NCBI GenBank assembly: GCA_005877675.1
Contig: VBNZ01000085.1
Coordinates: forward strand, 9,980 to 19,866
DNA from: Gammaproteobacteria bacterium
GTDB lineage: Bacteria; Pseudomonadota; Gammaproteobacteria; Xanthomonadales; Rhodanobacteraceae
Length of the DNA stretch: 9,887 nt
Reading direction: 5' to 3'
The first letter of the stretch is position 1; each line of letters opens with the position of its first letter. Positions 1 to 5,752 of this stretch are shown piece after piece. The notes under the pieces were generated by a model. The model worked only from the letters and a program-made list of their open reading frames with translations. It searched no databases and was not told the origin of the DNA. Position numbers and translations under genes: made by a program.

Positions 1-313
1 CGCGCAGCATCGCAGCGTTAATGTCTCCAAGGACAACCCGGCCGGTTTCACCCACGCGCGCCAGCAGCAGCGCAGCAATGTCGCCGGTGCCGCCCGCGAG
101 ATCGAGCACGTGATCGCCCGCGCGCACGCCGCTGGTCGCGGCGAACCAGCGCTTCCAGATGCGATGCACGCCGAACGACATCAGGTCGTTCATCAGATCG
201 TATTTCGACGCGACCGAGGTGAACACGCGGCCGACGAGTTTTTCCTTCTCGTTGATCGGCACGTCGCGGTAGCCGAAATGCGTGGTATCCGGTTTGGGTC
301 GCGCTTCGCTCAT
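1..313 (-). CDS. ubiE: UbiE, ubiquinone/menaquinone biosynthesis C-methyltransferase (N-terminal part, runs off the left edge)
   Basis: SAM-dependent methyltransferase that methylates the quinone ring in ubiquinone (and, in other species, menaquinone) synthesis at the inner face of the cytoplasmic membrane. Only the first 104 codons are present; the gene continues beyond base 1. Visible family signatures are the N-terminal VFTSVASKYDLMNDLMS (about residues 30-46), the HRIWKR stretch (50-55), the SAM-binding motif I DLAGGTGDI (71-79) and the acidic end of the next strand, GDIN (96-99). All align closely with my memory of E. coli UbiE. The start is the ATG at 313-311, just upstream of the conserved region. 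It lies 28 bases after the stop of the DUF1353 gene on the same strand, so co-transcription is possible. No lesion is seen in the visible part. Confidence 0.95.
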   Translation of the reverse strand, partial: MSEARPKPDTTHFGYRDVPINEKEKLVGRVFTSVASKYDLMNDLMSFGVHRIWKRWFAATSGVRAGDHVLDLAGGTGDIAALLLARVGETGRVVLGDINAAMLR

Positions 314-341
314 GGCGCGAATTCTACGCCATGCGCCCGAA

Positions 342-872
342 CTATTCGTCGAGCAATTGATCGAGTGCGCGCTCAACCTCGTCGATGCGCAGCCGTCGAT
401 GCGGTTTCAGCTTGGGCTTTGCGATTCTGCGTCGAGGCGCGGTTTCGCTGGGCTTGCGCCGCGCCAGCTTCGGCGCAGGCGGCGTCGGATCGTCCCAATG
501 CGGCCCGAACAAGCGCACCGCAGTGTAGAACTCGACAGCCTGCGCCTGACTCGTGCCATCGGCGACCATCGCGTCGTAGAACATGCGGTGTACGACCTTC
601 GATGGTTGCATGCGCACGTCGCAGGCCACATCGTGCAGCACGCTGGCGCGGCGATAAGTGCCGACGTACGGATCGCCCGCGATCGACCAGAGCATGCGCG
701 GGATGCTCGCGCCGTCGATGACGTGGCCCGCCGGGGCCTCCCAGCGCACGCCATTCGGATCGACGAACGAAAAATTTTCCAGCAGCTGCATGCGCCGGTC
801 GGGGCTGTCGTCGCCGACTTCGCCTTCGACCAGCCACAGCGTTTTCACATCGCCTTCGAAATGCGCAGCCAT
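342..872 (-). CDS. DUF1353 family protein
   Basis: A 176-residue cytoplasmic protein of the DUF1353 family, whose function is not established; members occur in phages and in bacterial chromosomes. The family pattern is clear: VIDGASIPRMLW at residues 51-62, then VLHD (78-81), then a helical stretch with FYDAM (98-102) and YTAVRLFG (116-123). After about residue 130 the protein has a Pro- and Arg/Lys-rich tail (about 131-163) and ends in an acidic helix; the tail looks disordered and might bind nucleic acid (inference only). The ATG at 872-870 has a good ribosome site, GGAGAA, 5 bases upstream. There is no signal peptide or membrane segment. It sits between the DUF4337 gene (114-base gap) and ubiE (28-base gap), all on the minus strand. 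Confidence 0.8.
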   Translation of the reverse strand: MAAHFEGDVKTLWLVEGEVGDDSPDRRMQLLENFSFVDPNGVRWEAPAGHVIDGASIPRMLWSIAGDPYVGTYRRASVLHDVACDVRMQPSKVVHRMFYDAMVADGTSQAQAVEFYTAVRLFGPHWDDPTPPAPKLARRKPSETAPRRRIAKPKLKPHRRLRIDEVERALDQLLDE

Positions 873-986
873 GGTGTTCTCCGCTAGAAAATTGTCGTCC
901 CGACCTGAGGCCGGGAGCTGTGTGGTTTAGCACCTCAAATCGAGACTAGATCGGGTCGGAAATCCGGCTTGTGCCGAAATGGCAAG

Positions 987-1571
987 TTAGTGCATGAAGA
1001 ACGCCCAGGCGATCACGCCCACACCCGCAAGACCCAGCACGGCAGACGCGATCCACGCCGGGCGCTTGCGCGTGAGCGCGGCGACCGCACCGAGCGCGAT
1101 CGCAACCTGCAGCAGCGCCACGGCCTGCGCATAGAAATGATGGCGATGCATCAGATGATCGGCTTCGACGCCTTTCTCATCGCGTTTTTTTTCGAGCTCC
1201 TGCGCTTTTTCCTTGGCGTCTTTCTGCTCGTCGGCATAGCGCGCCTGATTTTTCGCGAGTTCTTCGGGCGGCGTCTTGTCGAGCGCGGTCCAGACCGCTT
1301 TCTGGGTTTCTGCAACCGACGCCTTGATGCCCTTGGCCTGGTAGTACGCCCACTGGTCAGAAGCTTCGGCCTGCAGGCGTGTCGCTTCGGTCTTGAGCAC
1401 GAGCGCCTCGTTCACCGTGCCGCCCGCCTCGAGCGAACCGATTGCGGCGACCGCGGCGAATAATGCGGTCGTCAGCGCGACCGTGCGCAGCAACGCACCG
1501 CCTTCGTTTTCTACTTCCTCGTGTATCGCTTCGCGCAGCTTATCGGTGTCGATTTCGATTTCTTCGGGCAT
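987..1571 (-). CDS. DUF4337 family membrane protein
   Basis: A 194-residue predicted inner-membrane protein of the DUF4337 family; its function is unknown. Layout: an acidic N-terminus (1-25), one membrane helix (about 28-46), a long charged helical or coiled-coil region (about 55-145), then two C-terminal membrane helices (about 146-166 and 172-192). The stretch WAYYQAKGIK (74-83) is the most characteristic piece of the family as I know it. The frame stays open up to 1796, but I place the start at the ATG at 1571-1569 because the residues encoded upstream are Arg-rich and not protein-like, and they overlap the end of the DUF971 gene. The ribosome site is weak (ACGAG). A TACAAT hexamer at 1603-1598, about 27 bases upstream of the ATG, could be a -10 box, but no convincing -35 is seen. 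Confidence 0.8.
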   Translation of the reverse strand: MPEEIEIDTDKLREAIHEEVENEGGALLRTVALTTALFAAVAAIGSLEAGGTVNEALVLKTEATRLQAEASDQWAYYQAKGIKASVAETQKAVWTALDKTPPEELAKNQARYADEQKDAKEKAQELEKKRDEKGVEADHLMHRHHFYAQAVALLQVAIALGAVAALTRKRPAWIASAVLGLAGVGVIAWAFFMH

Positions 1572-1719
1572 GACGACGGTCTCGTGGTTGAGGCGCGATT
1601 GTAGCCCGCGAACATTTAGGATGCTCCGCAAAACCGCATCCTGGTGTTTTGCAGATGCGGCGGACCACCCGTGGTGCGCGGAAACGCTTGCGGAGTTTCC
1701 TAAGCGCCGCTTGCGCGGT
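1572..1719. other. Intergenic spacer with nested inverted repeats
   Basis: This spacer separates DUF971 from DUF4337. It contains several short inverted repeats: AGGATGC (1618-1624) with GCATCCT (1636-1642), the interlocking pair GCAAAAC (1628-1634) with GTTTTGC (1646-1652), and GGAAAC (1680-1685) with GTTTCC (1695-1700). Two of these overlap and cannot form at the same time. No U-run follows any of them, so I do not call a terminator. No open frame here looks like a gene. Confidence 0.45.
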
Positions 1720-2026
1720 CTAGCGCGACAGCTTCGCCGCCGCGAGAGCATCCAGATAGGCCTGCCAGTTCTCCGCTTGATGCTGGCCGAGGTCATAGAG
1801 CACGTTCCACGAATAGATGCCGGTGTTGTGAAATCTCCGTGATCGTCACATCACGCTTGCCATGCTGCAGCACGCGCTGATCCGGTCCGTGACCCTGCAC
1901 CTCTGCGCTCGGCGAATGCACGCGTAGGTATTCGCACGACAGGCGAAACGTCTCGCCCGTGTCGAACACGACTTCGAGTACATGAGAGGCGCGATGCAGG
2001 GTGATGTTGGTGGGGGTGGGATTCAT
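1720..2026 (-). pseudogene. DUF971 (gamma-butyrobetaine hydroxylase-like N-terminal domain) protein gene, frame-disrupted
   Basis: A small DUF971 protein, encoded next to hslU in many gammaproteobacteria; role unclear, sometimes linked to iron-sulfur metabolism. From the ATG at 2026-2024 the frame gives 65 residues that match the family well, including LHRASHVLEV, CEYLRVHSPSAEVQGHGP (31-48) and VTITEI (60-65). The frame then continues into 12 unrelated residues and stops at 1793. The normal C-terminal half is present in another frame: HNTGIYSWNVLYDLGQ from 1830, then ENWQAYLDAL, and a stop at 1722-1720 (36 residues). Only one base (1831) lies between the halves. In the family about 15 residues, roughly EPVGxYAVxLxFDDG, lie there. 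The net loss is therefore about 44 bases and shifts the frame. It could be a real mutation or an assembly fault. The start abuts a REP-like element. Confidence 0.85.
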
Positions 2027-2028
2027 CT

Positions 2029-2132
2029 GTAGGCCCGGTTGTAGGGGTTCGACGATCTTATCCAACCGGTCGAACCCGCGCTGGCTAACCCTGAGAACGG
2101 CAAAAGCGGGGCGCGATGAATCGCGCCTCTAC
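2029..2132. repeat. GTAG-headed REP-like inverted pair (element A)
   Basis: A spacer of about 100 bases bounded by GTAG on the plus strand (2030-2033, and again 2041-2044) and by GTAG on the minus strand (2132-2129). Each head leads into a palindrome. After the GTAG at 2041 comes GGGTTCGAC (2045-2053), paired with GTCGAACCC (2069-2077). Near the minus-strand GTAG is GGCGCGAT (2110-2117), paired with ATCGCGCC (2120-2127). CCGGTTG (2035-2041) also matches CAACCGG (2063-2069) in inverted orientation. A GTAG tetranucleotide beside a hairpin, in opposed pairs, is the layout of REP doublets mobilised by RAYT transposases; membership is inferred from layout only. The element ends 2 bases before the DUF971 start codon and 7 bases after the stop of the next gene. 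Confidence 0.55.
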
Positions 2133-2139
2133 GAGAACG

Positions 2140-2775
2140 TCACGAGGCCGGCAGCGCTTCAGGCGGCAGCGGTATCGGCGGCACACCCGCGATCTTCGCC
2201 AGTAGCAGCATATAGCGCGTGCCGAACGCGATCGAACCGATCGCCGGGAATTCGTAGGCACCGGTGTCGGGATACCAGTGCGCGTTCGGGTCGACTTCCT
2301 GCAGGATCAGCGCGTCGTGCTCGACGCCAGTGAGGCGGCCGACATAGCTGATTTCGCCCGATTCGTCGTCGAGCATATTGAGCGAGACCAGTGGCGTTAC
2401 CGAAGAGGCCGACTGCGCGACACTGACCCAGTCGTCGAGCTGGATATTCGGCAGCTCCGGCAAGGTCTCCTCATTGAGCTTCAGTGCCTGTTCGACAAAT
2501 TCGCGGCCGGGATCTTCCTCGACCGCGCTCACATCGCCGACCGCAACGACAAGGAACCCGTCGAAGTGCATCGCATCGCTGACTTCGGCGACCAGGCAAA
2601 ACTCCGCCGACAGGCCGATCACATACCCATGTGTCCAGCCCGAGGAAATTTTCTCGCGCGCGACGCGCACAGGCGCGCGCGATTCGAGCGCGTCGCGCAG
2701 CTGCGCGCGCACGCCACGTCCGCGGAACTGGACGACGTTGCTGCCGTCGCGGTGGTGGTTGATCGGTGGTGACAT
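2140..2775 (-). CDS. Conserved hypothetical protein with two internal repeats
   Basis: A 211-residue soluble protein that I do not recognise. The first 35 residues are polar and contain NVVQFRGR (13-20). Two segments resemble each other: about 41-98 (beginning ...SGWTHGYVIGLSAEF) and about 138-196 (beginning ...SGEISYVGRLTGVEH). Each runs as beta strands, an acidic turn with D, a G-containing loop, a strand ending in D/GxI/VxxI/V, then a short helix, so the protein looks like two small beta-barrel-like domains joined by a Ser/Ala-rich linker (120-127). The C-terminus is Pro-rich. I chose the ATG at 2775-2773; an in-frame GTG at 2802-2800 would add nine residues but would start inside a palindrome. 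Neither start has a strong ribosome site. It follows hslU on the same strand. No signal peptide or membrane helix is seen. Confidence 0.65.
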   Translation of the reverse strand: MSPPINHHRDGSNVVQFRGRGVRAQLRDALESRAPVRVAREKISSGWTHGYVIGLSAEFCLVAEVSDAMHFDGFLVVAVGDVSAVEEDPGREFVEQALKLNEETLPELPNIQLDDWVSVAQSASSVTPLVSLNMLDDESGEISYVGRLTGVEHDALILQEVDPNAHWYPDTGAYEFPAIGSIAFGTRYMLLLAKIAGVPPIPLPPEALPAS

Positions 2776-2793
2776 CTTCAATTCAATAAATAC

Positions 2794-2810
2794 GTCGCGC
2801 ACAGCGCGAC
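2794..2810. promoter_or_regulatory. 17-base perfect dyad upstream of the two-repeat hypothetical gene
   Basis: GTCGCGC (2794-2800) and GCGCGAC (2804-2810) form a perfect inverted repeat around ACA. It lies 18 bases upstream of the chosen ATG (2775), in a position where an operator or a leader hairpin would act. An in-frame GTG falls inside the dyad and is the reason I did not choose that start. GC-rich DNA makes such short palindromes fairly common, so function is only a possibility. Confidence 0.3.
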
Positions 2811-2824
2811 ACTGACTGTTCCTA

Positions 2825-2952
2825 TCTCCCCCAAGCTGCGCTGGGGGAGAGAGCTAAGAGCGAGGCGGGATACCCATTCCAAAACGTTTCGGTTTGCGCA
2901 GAGCGCCCCCCTCACCCAACCCCTCTCCCCCGCGCGAGCGCGGAGGAGAGGG
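2825..2952. repeat. Paired hairpins rich in CTCCCC/GGGGAG between hslU and the hypothetical gene
   Basis: Two strong palindromes fill this spacer. The first pairs TCTCCCCCA (2825-2833) with TGGGGGAGA (2842-2850). The second is a 15-base stem with one mismatch, 2921-2935 against 2938-2952, built on CCCTCTCC...GGAGAGGG; just before it is CCCTCACCCAACCCCTCTCC. This run closely resembles a dispersed intergenic repeat common in proteobacterial genomes (recognition from memory). The second hairpin begins three bases after the hslU stop codon, so it could protect or end the hslU transcript, although no U-run follows it on the minus strand. Confidence 0.55.
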
Positions 2953-2955
2953 CTT

Positions 2956-4255
2956 TTACAGAATGTAGCGGCTCAAATCCTGATCCTGCACCAGCGCCGC
3001 GAGGTGCTCGTCGACGTACTTGGCATCGACGACGAACGTCTGCCCGCCGCGATCCGGAGCCTCATAGGATATCGTATCGAGCAGCCGCTCCAACACCGTG
3101 TGCAGCCGGCGCGCGCCGATGTTCTCGGGCAAGGCGGCGTACGCCATCCTCGGCGAATTCGAGCTTGACGCCCTCGGTCGCGAGCAAGGCCTCGTACTGC
3201 TTGGTCAGCGCGCTGTGCGGCTCGCGCAGAATGCGCTCGAAGTCGCCCGCTGAGAGCGCCGACAGCTCGACGCGGATCGGGAAACGGCCCTGCAACTCGG
3301 GAATCAGATCCGACGGCTTCGCCAGCGAAAACGCGCCCGACGCGATGAACAGAATATGGTCGGTCTTGACCATGCCGTGCTTGGTCGACACGGTCGAGCC
3401 CTCGACCAGGGGCAATAGATCGCGTTGCACGCCTTCGCGGCTCACGCCCGCGCCGCCCCAATCGCCGCGCTGCGCAACCTTGTCGATCTCGTCGATGAAG
3501 ACGATGCCGTTCTGCTCGCACGCGTCGAGCGCTTTGGCTTTGATCTCCTCGTCGTTGACGAGATGCGCGGCCTCCTCCTCCATCAGCAGCGGACGCGCAG
3601 CCTTGATCGCGAGCTTGCGCTTCTGCGACTTGTTGCCCGCCATCTGCGAGAACATGCCGCGCAGCTGGTTGGTCATCTCCTCCATGCCCGGCGGCGCCAT
3701 GATCTCGACGCCGACATTGACCTGGGTTTCGATCTCGATTTCGCGATCTTCGAGCGCACCTTCGCGCAACTGCTTGCGCAGCTTCTGGCGCGTGTCCGTG
3801 TCGAGCGACTCCGGCGGCGGCTGATCCCAGCTCGACGCGCGGCGCGGAATCAATGCATCGAGGATGCGCTCTTCGGCGCGATCCTCGGCCTGCGACTTTA
3901 CCGTCGCCTTGGCCGCCTCGCGCGCCATCTTCACCGCGACATCGGCAAGATCGCGCACGATCTGCTCGACATCCTTGCCGACATAACCAACCTCGGTGAA
4001 CTTGGTCGCTTCGACCTTGATGAACGGCGCATTCGCAAGCGCTGCCAGACGCCGAGCGATCTCGGTCTTGCCGACGCCGGTCGGCCCGATCATCAGAATG
4101 TTTTTCGGCGTGACCTCGTTGCGCAGCGCCGGATCGAGCTGCATGCGCCGCCAGCGGTTGCGCAGCGCGATCGCGACCGCGCGCTTGGCCGCATTCTGGC
4201 CGATGATGAAACGGTCGAGTTCGCTGACGATTTCGCGGGGGGTGAGTGAGGACAT
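2956..4255 (-). pseudogene. hslU: HslU, ATPase/unfoldase of the HslUV (ClpYQ) protease, frame-disrupted near codon 376
   Basis: HslU is the AAA+ ring ATPase that unfolds substrates and feeds them to HslV. From the ATG at 4255-4253 the frame gives 376 residues typical of HslU: Walker A GPTGVGKT (57-64), pore loop GYVG (90-93), the I-domain (about 110-230), Walker B IVFIDEID (251-258) and the arginine-finger region ELQGRFPIRVEL (320-331). After GVRRLA the frame runs into 21 foreign residues and stops at 3062. The true C-terminus, ENIGARRLHTVLERLL... to ...DLSRYIL, lies in another frame from 3126 to the stop at 2958-2956 (56 residues). One base (3127) separates the halves where the family has about ten residues (roughly EIAxQVNERT), a net loss of about 29 bases. 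Restoring ten residues gives 442, close to the 443 of E. coli. The truncated product would lack sensor 2 and the HslV-activating tail. No clear ribosome site precedes the ATG. Confidence 0.93.
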
Positions 4256-4307
4256 AGCTTGAATGGGGATGAGTATTCGGAATGAAGAATGCGTCGGTTT
4301 TTTTCTC

Positions 4308-4400
4308 GTCATTCCCGCGAAGGCGGGAATCCAGCGACATTTCTCTTGCTCATGCGCACGAAAGCGAAAGGCACTGGATTCCCGCCTTCGCGGGAATGAC
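4308..4400. repeat. Perfect 27-base inverted repeat between hslV and hslU
   Basis: The arms at 4308-4334 and 4374-4400 are exact reverse complements, with 39 bases between them. Each arm is itself a hairpin, ATTCCCGC-GAAG-GCGGGAAT in the left arm and its complement in the right. This is a well-known dispersed repeat type in beta- and gammaproteobacteria (recognised from memory; its accidental translation gives FPRRRES and WIPAFAGMT strings). In the minus-strand transcript it can form either two small hairpins or one long stem between the two cistrons. Its insertion accounts for the 153-base gap between genes that are usually only a few bases apart. A T7 run (4298-4304) lies outside the left arm but is on the wrong side to act as a terminator for hslV. 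Confidence 0.85.
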
Positions 4401-4408
4401 AGCAAGAG

Positions 4409-4948
4409 CTAGAGCTCTTCAATCGTGACGTTGTGATTGGTATAGATGCAGATATCGCCCGCGATGCCGAGTGCCTTCTCGACGATCTCGCGTGCGGACA
4501 GGTCACTGTGCTGCAGCAGCGCGCGCGCCGCCGCCTGCGCATAGGGCCCACCGGAGCCGATCGCAATGAGTCCCTGCTCGGGTTCGAGCACATCGCCATT
4601 GCCGGAAATCAGCAGACTGGCGTCTTTGTCCGCAACCGCGAGCATCGCTTCGAGGCGGCCGAGGCGGCGATCCGTACGCCAGTCCTTGGCCAATTCGACC
4701 GCCGCGCGCGTCAGATTGTTGCCGTATTTGTCGAGCTTCTGCTCGAACAATTCAAACAAGGTGAACGCATCGGCCGTCGCGCCCGCGAACCCCGCAAGCA
4801 CCTCGCCCTTGCTGCCGAGCCGGCGCAGCTTGCGCGCATTGGCCTTGACCACGGTATTGCCGAGCGTGACCTGCCCGTCGCCGCCGATCACGACCTTGCC
4901 GTCGCGGCGCACGGAGACGATGGTGGTGGCGTGGAAAGTGTCCTGCAT
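4409..4948 (-). CDS. hslV: HslV, peptidase subunit of the HslUV (ClpQY) protease
   Basis: N-terminal-threonine peptidase that forms a double hexameric ring in the cytoplasm and degrades proteins fed by HslU, especially after heat shock. The 179 residues are complete and match the family throughout: ATTIVSVRR (7-15), GGDGQVTLGNTVVKANARK, AGFAGATADAFTLFELFE, AVELAKDWRTDRRLGRLEA, GNGDVLEP, AIGSGGPYAQAAARALL and GDICIYTNHNVTIEEL at the end. The catalytic threonine should be Thr8, exposed after removal of a seven-residue leader; E. coli HslV has only Met ahead of it. The mature Lys33 equivalent is Lys40. The start ATG (4948-4946) has only a weak ribosome site (GCGGGT). It is preceded by a sigma32-like promoter and followed, after a repeat, by the broken hslU. 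With HslU truncated, HslV would be an enzyme without its activator. Confidence 0.96.
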   Translation of the reverse strand: MQDTFHATTIVSVRRDGKVVIGGDGQVTLGNTVVKANARKLRRLGSKGEVLAGFAGATADAFTLFELFEQKLDKYGNNLTRAAVELAKDWRTDRRLGRLEAMLAVADKDASLLISGNGDVLEPEQGLIAIGSGGPYAQAAARALLQHSDLSAREIVEKALGIAGDICIYTNHNVTIEEL

Positions 4949-4977
4949 GATGTACCCGCTTTTGGTTGGTGTTTATT

Positions 4978-5003
4978 ATGGGGATAAGGTTTGCGAAACC
5001 AAG
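4978..5003 (-). promoter_or_regulatory. Putative heat-shock (sigma32) promoter of hslV
   Basis: On the minus strand CTTGGT (5003-4998), a 14-base spacer, and CCCCAT followed by AATA (4983-4975) match the E. coli sigma32 consensus CTTGAA-N13-15-CCCCATnT in most positions, with an allowed spacing. Transcription would start about 20-25 bases before the hslV ATG. hslVU is a classic sigma32 operon in E. coli, so the site fits the gene's known control. The match was found by eye. Confidence 0.6.
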
Positions 5004-5078
5004 CGGCGATAGGCGCAATTCGCATGGTGTTGCTAGTATCCATGCCGCTCAGAATCGGCAAAAACCACACGGACATAT

Positions 5079-5741
5079 ATGACTCGGCGCCCGCGTCCAC
5101 AAGTACAACTTGCTGTGCTGGCGCTCCTTTCGTTTGCCTTACCCGTTAGGGCAAACCTGCTTTCGTGCCCTGTCGGCGCCGAATACAAAACAATGACAAC
5201 GCCTAGATACACAGCCGAATGGTGCGTAGATCAGAAAGGCAAAAAAAACGGACCGTTCAGATTAACGACACCAAATACCCGCTCCGAAAGCACCTTCCAT
5301 GATGGCAAACGGTCCGGCGCAGAGCGCACATACGATCGGGATGGCAACTTGATGTACGAAACGCAGTACGAAAATGGGAAGAAGGTTTCTGAAAAAGCCG
5401 ACCGAGCCTGGCTGGAGAAACAACTTATTATCGAGCTGAATGATCAAGACTTGAAAGTCAAAATCCTCGACTCACAGACGGTGTACTTCGAATATACCAA
5501 GCTTGCTCCTTGGTCTTCGCTTATCTCCTTGGAAGGGGAAGCCTTTCGCAATGCTTGGCACGCGAAAGTGCTTCCCGCGATCTGCAAAGCTTGGATCGAG
5601 CCTCGTTCTGATTTGCCTGGCTATGCTTTCGAGCGCGTTCACACGCGCATTGTCGATTCCACTGGGAAGATGCTAGTTGAAGACATAATTCGCAAAGGCG
5701 AATGTGAGGCGGTTCGTCCTCCCGAAATGCAAAGCGAGTAG
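5079..5741 (+). CDS. Secreted MORN/YwqK-repeat-like hypothetical protein, low GC
   Basis: A 220-residue protein with a signal peptide: basic TRRPRPQ, hydrophobic LAVLALLSFALPV, and likely cleavage after VRA (residue 25), so it should be periplasmic or outside the cell. Residues about 53-101 carry MORN/YwqK-like repeats (GxxxGPF..., FHDGKRSGAERTYDRDGNL, YENGKKV). The remainder (110-220) is unfamiliar and may form an alpha/beta domain. Cysteines lie at 30 and 49 of the N-terminal half. YwqK-type repeats occur in varied proteins, including some toxin- or antitoxin-associated ones; I cannot assign a role. It is the only plus-strand gene in the centre of the window, and its base composition is distinctly lower in GC (26 of 60 at 5401-5460; neighbours are commonly 60% or more), which suggests transfer. 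A weak GGA precedes the ATG. Confidence 0.7.
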   Translation: MTRRPRPQVQLAVLALLSFALPVRANLLSCPVGAEYKTMTTPRYTAEWCVDQKGKKNGPFRLTTPNTRSESTFHDGKRSGAERTYDRDGNLMYETQYENGKKVSEKADRAWLEKQLIIELNDQDLKVKILDSQTVYFEYTKLAPWSSLISLEGEAFRNAWHAKVLPAICKAWIEPRSDLPGYAFERVHTRIVDSTGKMLVEDIIRKGECEAVRPPEMQSE

Positions 5742-5752
5742 GACCTGCAGCT

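Noticed and set aside
899..915. Hairpin CCCGACC-TGA-GGCCGGG as a terminator after DUF4337
   Set aside because: The stem is short with one G-U pair, and only a broken AATTTTC follows on the minus strand; it lies closer to the DUF1353 start than to the DUF4337 stop.
1572..1796. Longer DUF4337 protein starting at 1796
   Set aside because: The added 75 residues are Arg-rich and unlike protein, and they overlap the coding part of DUF971. The ATG at 1571 gives the family-like start.
3062..3150. Programmed ribosomal frameshift as the explanation for the split hslU
   Set aside because: No slippery run, stop-codon cue or stimulatory hairpin is evident at the junction, and a +1 shift would still leave about ten conserved residues missing.
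4298..4304. T7 run as a rho-independent terminator
   Set aside because: It precedes the hairpin on the plus strand and reads as A on the minus strand, so it cannot end hslV transcription.
4308..4400. Inverted repeats as the ends of an insertion sequence or MITE with cargo
   Set aside because: Only 39 bases lie between the arms, there is no transposase in the window, and no target-site duplication is visible.
4256..4405. HslU starting at 4405 with a 50-residue extension
   Set aside because: The extension is a translation of the 27-base inverted repeat (FPRRRES, WIPAFAGMT strings), a known source of false N-termini. MSSLTPREIV at 4255 is the family start.
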